Source of the DNA: Phycisphaeraceae bacterium
GTDB lineage: Bacteria; Planctomycetota; Phycisphaerae; Phycisphaerales; Phycisphaeraceae
Direction of reading: 5' to 3'
DNA: 8,798 nt
Assembly (NCBI GenBank): GCA_028281215.1
Contig: JANQKH010000373.1
Coordinates: 1-8,798 of the forward strand
Part shown: positions 5,454-8,798 of the stretch, in pieces
Layout of the letters: the number at the start of each line of letters is the position of its first letter
Numbering within the stretch: the first letter of the stretch is position 1
Program-made: the position numbers and the translations under genes
The notes under the pieces: generated by a model
The model's input: only the letters and a program-made list of their open reading frames with translations
Told to the model about the DNA's origin: nothing
The model's database searches: none

Positions 5454-7234
5454 GCGACCTCCCTTCGCGGTTCATCCGTGTGAGCTGGTGGCGCAGTTGA
5501 CGGCACGGTCGCCGCGTCGATTTCCAGTTCCTCGTTGCGCGTCACGCGTAATGATTCTTCCAGGTTTGTGCGGCCGGAGAGGGCAACCGCGACACCCTCT
5601 TCGCGCAATGTCAGGTTGCCGCGCTCACGGAGCACGCTGCGGATTTCATGCGTCGGTGCAGATCGATGGATCAACTGCCGAATGCGCGGCGTGACTTCCA
5701 TCAGTTCATACAAACCCGCCCGACCTTTGAAACCGCTGTTGTGACATTGGGCGCAACCAACGCCCTTCCGGAACGGTTTACCCGCTGAATCGGCAAGGTC
5801 GGCGTCGACCAGTACAAAGTTGTCGGGGTAGTACTTCGTCGCGCAAGACTCGCAAATCGTGCGACACAGACGCTGTGCCACCACACCATTGAGCGCGCTG
5901 CTAAGCAGGTAGGGCTCAATGTGCATGTCAAGCAAACGGGCGATCGCACCCGGCGCGTCGTTGGTGTGCAACGTCGCCAGCACCAGGTGACCTGTCAACG
6001 CCGCCTGCACCGCCACGGCCGCGGTTTCCTGGTCACGAATCTCACCAACCATGATGATGTCCGGATCCTGTCGCAGAATACTGCGCAGCGCGCGGGCGAA
6101 AGTCATCCCGATCGATTCCTGCACGTTGATCTGATTGATCATCTCGAGCTGGTATTCAACCGGATCTTCCACGGTCACGATGTTGCGTTCCGGGCTGCGC
6201 AGCAGATCGAGCGCCGAGTAAAGCGTGGTGGTCTTGCCGCTGCCCGTCGGACCGGTCACCAACACCAGCCCGTGCGGTTGTTTGAGGATGCGTTGAAAAG
6301 CTTCCAATGTGTCAGTGCGGAAACCGAGATCCTCCATGCGCACGTGAAGGTTTGCCTTGTCGAGAATTCGAATGACTAACTTTTCACCGAGCAGGGTCGG
6401 CATGCTGGATACGCGCAGATCAATGTCACGGCCTTCGGCGACAATGCGCACGCGGCCTTCCTGAGGCAGCCGTTTTTCAGCGATGTCCATCCGACCGATG
6501 ACTTTGACGCGCGACACAATCGCCGAGTGCATCCCGGGCGGGGGTTTCATCAGGTCACGCAGCATGCCGTCGATGCGATACCGAATGCGCGTGCCGCGGC
6601 TGCTGGGTTCAATGTGAATGTCACTGGCGCCGTCTTTGATCGAGGTTAACAGCGCGACGTTCACCAGGTTGATGATCGGGCTGCCATCGATCATCTGGTC
6701 GAGGTTGGTGGCCGGCCCTTCATCGACGGCTTCGGATTCCACGACTTCGACGTCCGACTCGACCAGCGAAGTCAAAAACGCGTCGACATCGACATCGCCG
6801 GCGGCGTATTTTTTCCGGAATTCCTCAATGTTCGCTTCGAGCGCGAGCACGGGTCGGATCTTGCAACCGGTGATCTTGCGCAGGCGATCAATGGTCGGCA
6901 GCGATTGCGGCTCCGCCATCGCCATCGTGATCGTGTCACGCACCCTGAACAGTGGCAGCACCTTGTACCGCGCGACATCCTCCTCGCCGATCAACGTCAT
7001 CAGGGACGGGTCAATCAGTCCATGCCGCAACGTCACGCCCTTGACGCCCAGGCATGACGCCAACGCCTGCACGAGCGTGCCTTGTGAGATGACGCCCTGT
7101 TCGATGAGCATTTCGCCGAGTTTCTGACCAGAAGTGCGCTGATCACGCAGCGCCTGATCAAGTTGATCAGGCGACAACGCGCCGCCCTCCAGCAGCGCTT
7201 CACCGATGCGTTTTCTCGGCGAGGCCTTGCTCAC
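5450..7234 (-). CDS. GspE/PilB-type assembly ATPase with MshEN domain
   Basis: Hexameric cytoplasmic ATPase that powers pseudopilus or pilus extension. Of 594 residues, about 1-145 form an MshEN (T2SSE N-terminal) domain with two 24-residue motifs (9-32 and 38-61) separated by exactly five residues, the layout reported for c-di-GMP binding in MshE. A variable acidic linker (148-178) follows. The ATPase core has Walker A G-P-T-G-S-G-K-T-T (328-336), Asp box V-T-V-E-D-P-V-E (353-360), Walker B I-I-M-V-G-E-I-R-D (393-401) and His box L-T-G-H-L-V-L-A-T-L-H-T-N-D (413-426). Zinc-type Cys pairs are C461/C464 and C494/C497, then G-F-K-G-R-A-G-L-Y-E. The retraction-ATPase pattern is absent, so this is an extension motor. 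GTG start overlaps the STAS stop (GTGA); AGGAG sits six bases upstream. Confidence 0.95.
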   Translation of the reverse strand: MSKASPRKRIGEALLEGGALSPDQLDQALRDQRTSGQKLGEMLIEQGVISQGTLVQALASCLGVKGVTLRHGLIDPSLMTLIGEEDVARYKVLPLFRVRDTITMAMAEPQSLPTIDRLRKITGCKIRPVLALEANIEEFRKKYAAGDVDVDAFLTSLVESDVEVVESEAVDEGPATNLDQMIDGSPIINLVNVALLTSIKDGASDIHIEPSSRGTRIRYRIDGMLRDLMKPPPGMHSAIVSRVKVIGRMDIAEKRLPQEGRVRIVAEGRDIDLRVSSMPTLLGEKLVIRILDKANLHVRMEDLGFRTDTLEAFQRILKQPHGLVLVTGPTGSGKTTTLYSALDLLRSPERNIVTVEDPVEYQLEMINQINVQESIGMTFARALRSILRQDPDIIMVGEIRDQETAAVAVQAALTGHLVLATLHTNDAPGAIARLLDMHIEPYLLSSALNGVVAQRLCRTICESCATKYYPDNFVLVDADLADSAGKPFRKGVGCAQCHNSGFKGRAGLYELMEVTPRIRQLIHRSAPTHEIRSVLRERGNLTLREEGVAVALSGRTNLEESLRVTRNEELEIDAATVPSTAPPAHTDEPRREVA

Positions 7235-7572
7235 AGGAAACTCCTGACCGCGGTATCCGCGTCCTGAAATTGTTCGAAGCTACCGTTCAGTTCCGTCAAG
7301 GCGAGCACTTCACGTAACGTCGTGTTCAAGCCGCACAACTTGAGCGACTGGCCGCTTTCCAGCAAACGATCATTCAGATCGAGCAACACTTCAAGACCGT
7401 TTGAGTCGATGAACGGCACCATCGAAACATCGACGACGATGCGGCCGTGACTTCGCCCGAACAACACCGACGCGCGGTCACGGAAACGCGCCGCGTCTTC
7501 CTGAATCAGTGGTCCGTGCGCACAGAGAACGGTCACCGCACCCTTCTTCTCTTCCGTGATGTCCAACGGCAT
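7231..7572 (-). CDS. STAS-domain protein (anti-sigma-factor-antagonist family)
   Basis: A stand-alone STAS domain of 113 residues. Such proteins act as phospho-switches: a serine kinase phosphorylates them, and the unphosphorylated form binds a partner. The core reads R-I-V-V-D-V-S-M-V-P-F-I-D-S-N-G-L-E-V-L-L-D (44-65), with Ser57 at the usual phospho-acceptor place in D-S-x-G-L, and the final G-L-N-T-T-L-R-E-V-L helix also fits. Start: ATG at 7572-7570 with AGAGGA nine bases upstream; an in-frame GTG at 7629 would add 19 residues that do not look like STAS. The stop overlaps the ATPase start by 4 bases, so the two are probably coupled and made in similar amounts. No RsbW/SpoIIAB-type serine kinase, sigma factor or PP2C phosphatase is visible, so the partner is unknown; the ATPase or the adjacent histidine kinase are candidates by position only. 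Confidence 0.9.
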   Translation of the reverse strand: MPLDITEEKKGAVTVLCAHGPLIQEDAARFRDRASVLFGRSHGRIVVDVSMVPFIDSNGLEVLLDLNDRLLESGQSLKLCGLNTTLREVLALTELNGSFEQFQDADTAVRSFL

Positions 7573-7638
7573 GATGTCTTTTCCTCTCGGGGGGTGTGCA
7601 TCGGCCGGAAACGTCAAAACCCCACCCACGGCAACAGA

Positions 7639-8798
7639 TCACGCCGCCTTGGCGGGCAGGCTGAGTGTGAACGTGCTGCCTCGATTCAACTCCGATTCCA
7701 CCGCGATGTCCCCGCCGTGCAGACGGATCACTTCGCGCGCCAGCGCCAGGCCCAAGCCTGTGCCAGTGATCGAACTGATGCGCCGGTCTTTGGCGCGGTA
7801 GAACTTCTCGAACACGTGTGATTGGTCTTCAGGACTGATGCCAATGCCATCGTCGTGCACCTCGAACAGCAAGCGCCCGGTCGCTTCGTCGACTTCAACG
7901 TTGACTGACACACGCCCACCATTTTCGGTGTATTTCAACGCATTGCCCAGAAGGTTGTGCATCGCCATGACCAATTTGTCGCGGTCGGCGTGTACAGCGG
8001 GCAGTTTGGGTGGCAGGTTAAAGGCCAGCACGATGCCTTTCTCCTCGGCTTGCGCCTGATAGTCGCGCTCCAGGTCGCTGAAGATGACATCCAGGTGAAC
8101 ATCGTCCATGTCCAACTTCAGCGAGCCGGCTTCGATCTCCGCCACGTTGAGCATGTCGCCAACGATGCGCTCCAACCGCATCGATTCCTGGTTGATAACG
8201 TTCAAGGCGTTGGTTTGAAATTCCGCGTCCGGACTCTCCTCTTCGAGCAGGGATTCCAGATAGAGGCGGATGTTGGTCAACGGTGTGCGCAGTTCGTGCG
8301 TGGCCTGGGCGACGAACTGGTTGCGCGCTTCGTCCGCCACGCGCAACTGAGTGATGTCCTCAATCATTACCATCGCCGCCAATCCATCCTCGCGACGCAC
8401 CGGGCGGATGGTGAAACGGAACACGCCGCGCCCGCTGTCCTGTTCTTTTTCGATTTCAATGGTGGCACGTTGGCGCTGGTCACCTGCGGCAGCCTGAAGC
8501 GCGTCAACGAGCTGTTCGTCTTCGACGGCGTTGGTCAGCACCATACCGGTGATCTGCTCGCGCTCGACACCAAGGAATACCGCAGCCGCGCCGTTGGCGT
8601 ATCGCACGATCAGGTGGTCATCGATCAGCAACAATCCTTGGCTCAAAGCGTCACAAGCGCCGCTCAGGTCGGTACCGCCGTGTCCGACCAGTTTTTCGAG
8701 CGTCTTCTCGGCGGTTTGCTGCTGGCGCAGTTGATCGTGTTCTTCGAGCAAGGCGTTCCACGTAACCGCTTCGTCACCGAACTGCTCAGACACGGTCA
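7639..8798 (-). CDS. PAS-containing sensor histidine kinase, 5' end outside the window
   Basis: Two-component sensor kinase; 386 codons are visible and the frame is open to the right edge. Counting from the GTG at 8793: residues 1-40 are helical, with D-E-A-V-T-W-N-A-L-L-E-E resembling the end of a HAMP domain, which would imply an upstream membrane sensor part. A PAS domain follows (about 46-150, with L-L-L-I-D-D-H-L-I-V-R-Y-A-N-G-A-A and ending M-I-E-D-I-T). HisKA has the H box A-T-H-E-L-R-T-P-L-T-N (phospho-His166; E-x-x-T after it fits kinase plus phosphatase activity). The HATPase domain has N box N-L-L-G-N-A-L-K-Y-T (280-289), D-D-G-I-G-I (314-319) and G-T-G-L-G-L (344-349). All catalytic motifs are intact. 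No receiver domain or response regulator is seen. It lies 66 bases upstream of the STAS gene in the same direction, with no terminator between. The true start cannot be set here. Confidence 0.93.
   Translation of the reverse strand, partial: TVSEQFGDEAVTWNALLEEHDQLRQQQTAEKTLEKLVGHGGTDLSGACDALSQGLLLIDDHLIVRYANGAAAVFLGVEREQITGMVLTNAVEDEQLVDALQAAAGDQRQRATIEIEKEQDSGRGVFRFTIRPVRREDGLAAMVMIEDITQLRVADEARNQFVAQATHELRTPLTNIRLYLESLLEEESPDAEFQTNALNVINQESMRLERIVGDMLNVAEIEAGSLKLDMDDVHLDVIFSDLERDYQAQAEEKGIVLAFNLPPKLPAVHADRDKLVMAMHNLLGNALKYTENGGRVSVNVEVDEATGRLLFEVHDDGIGISPEDQSHVFEKFYRAKDRRISSITGTGLGLALAREVIRLHGGDIAVESELNRGSTFTLSLPAKAA

Noticed and set aside
7231..7572. STAS protein as an RsbV/SpoIIAA regulator of a stress or sporulation sigma factor
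   Set aside because: The fold and Ser fit, but there is no serine kinase, phosphatase or sigma factor in the window, and its neighbours are pilus/secretion genes; naming it rsbV would over-reach.
7573..7638. G-rich and C-rich runs between the kinase and STAS genes as a terminator or promoter
   Set aside because: Only about 5 bp can pair, with a loop over 20 bases and no T tract, and no -35/-10 pair is convincing; the gap holds just the STAS ribosome site as far as I can see.
54..8734. Plus-strand open frames, some over 400 bases
   Set aside because: All lie opposite strong minus-strand genes, show low-complexity or Arg/Ser/Pro-rich translations with no recognisable domain, and have no ribosome-site pattern; they are antisense shadows of GC-rich coding DNA.
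1..8798. CRISPR array, tRNA/rRNA gene, insertion sequence or prophage element
   Set aside because: I found no spaced direct repeats, no clover-leaf pattern, no transposase motifs and no inverted terminal repeats; gene style is even throughout.

Overview
The window reads as one long minus-strand operon for a type IV pilus / type II secretion-like machine; I see no credible gene on the plus strand. The DNA is moderately GC-rich, with dense coding and several 4-base start/stop overlaps. The major pseudopilin has a C-terminal half (a G-P-Y-I-R-K-I-P-P run, then a W-W-Y ... T-T-G-E-I-K-A-N ending) of a style I associate with Planctomycetota pseudopilins. I therefore favour a planctomycete-like bacterium, but only tentatively, since no rRNA or marker gene is present.

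In transcription order (high to low coordinates) the window holds: a PAS-containing sensor histidine kinase that runs off the right edge (7639-8798); a small STAS-domain protein (7231-7572); a GspE/PilB-type assembly ATPase with an N-terminal MshEN domain (5450-7234); a GspF/PilC-type platform protein (4230-5453); PilM-, PilN- and PilO-like inner-membrane scaffold proteins (3043-4185, 2384-3046, 1824-2387); a PilP/GspC-like single-pass protein (1191-1772); a GspG-type major pseudopilin (603-1097); and a GspH/FimT-type minor pseudopilin cut by the left edge (1-482). STAS-ATPase, ATPase-platform, PilM-PilN and PilN-PilO overlap by 4 bases, so they are probably translationally coupled.

How they work together: the ATPase drives the platform protein, PilM-N-O-P form the cytoplasmic ring and periplasmic alignment cage, and the pseudopilins are extracted into a short pilus. 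The secretin, prepilin peptidase, retraction ATPase and remaining minor pseudopilins are not in the window. The mix (PilMNO instead of GspL/M, but GspG/GspH-type pilins) means pilus and secretion functions cannot be separated from this sequence alone.

The most interesting parts are regulatory. A histidine kinase and a STAS protein lie directly upstream of an ATPase whose N-terminus has the tandem 24-5-24 residue motif of c-di-GMP-binding MshEN domains, so several signal inputs may meet at the motor. At RNA level, the major pseudopilin cistron is the only one set apart by structure on both sides: two mutually exclusive stem-loops upstream, and a strong intrinsic terminator at 530-567 downstream. 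This would suit making much more major than minor pseudopilin.
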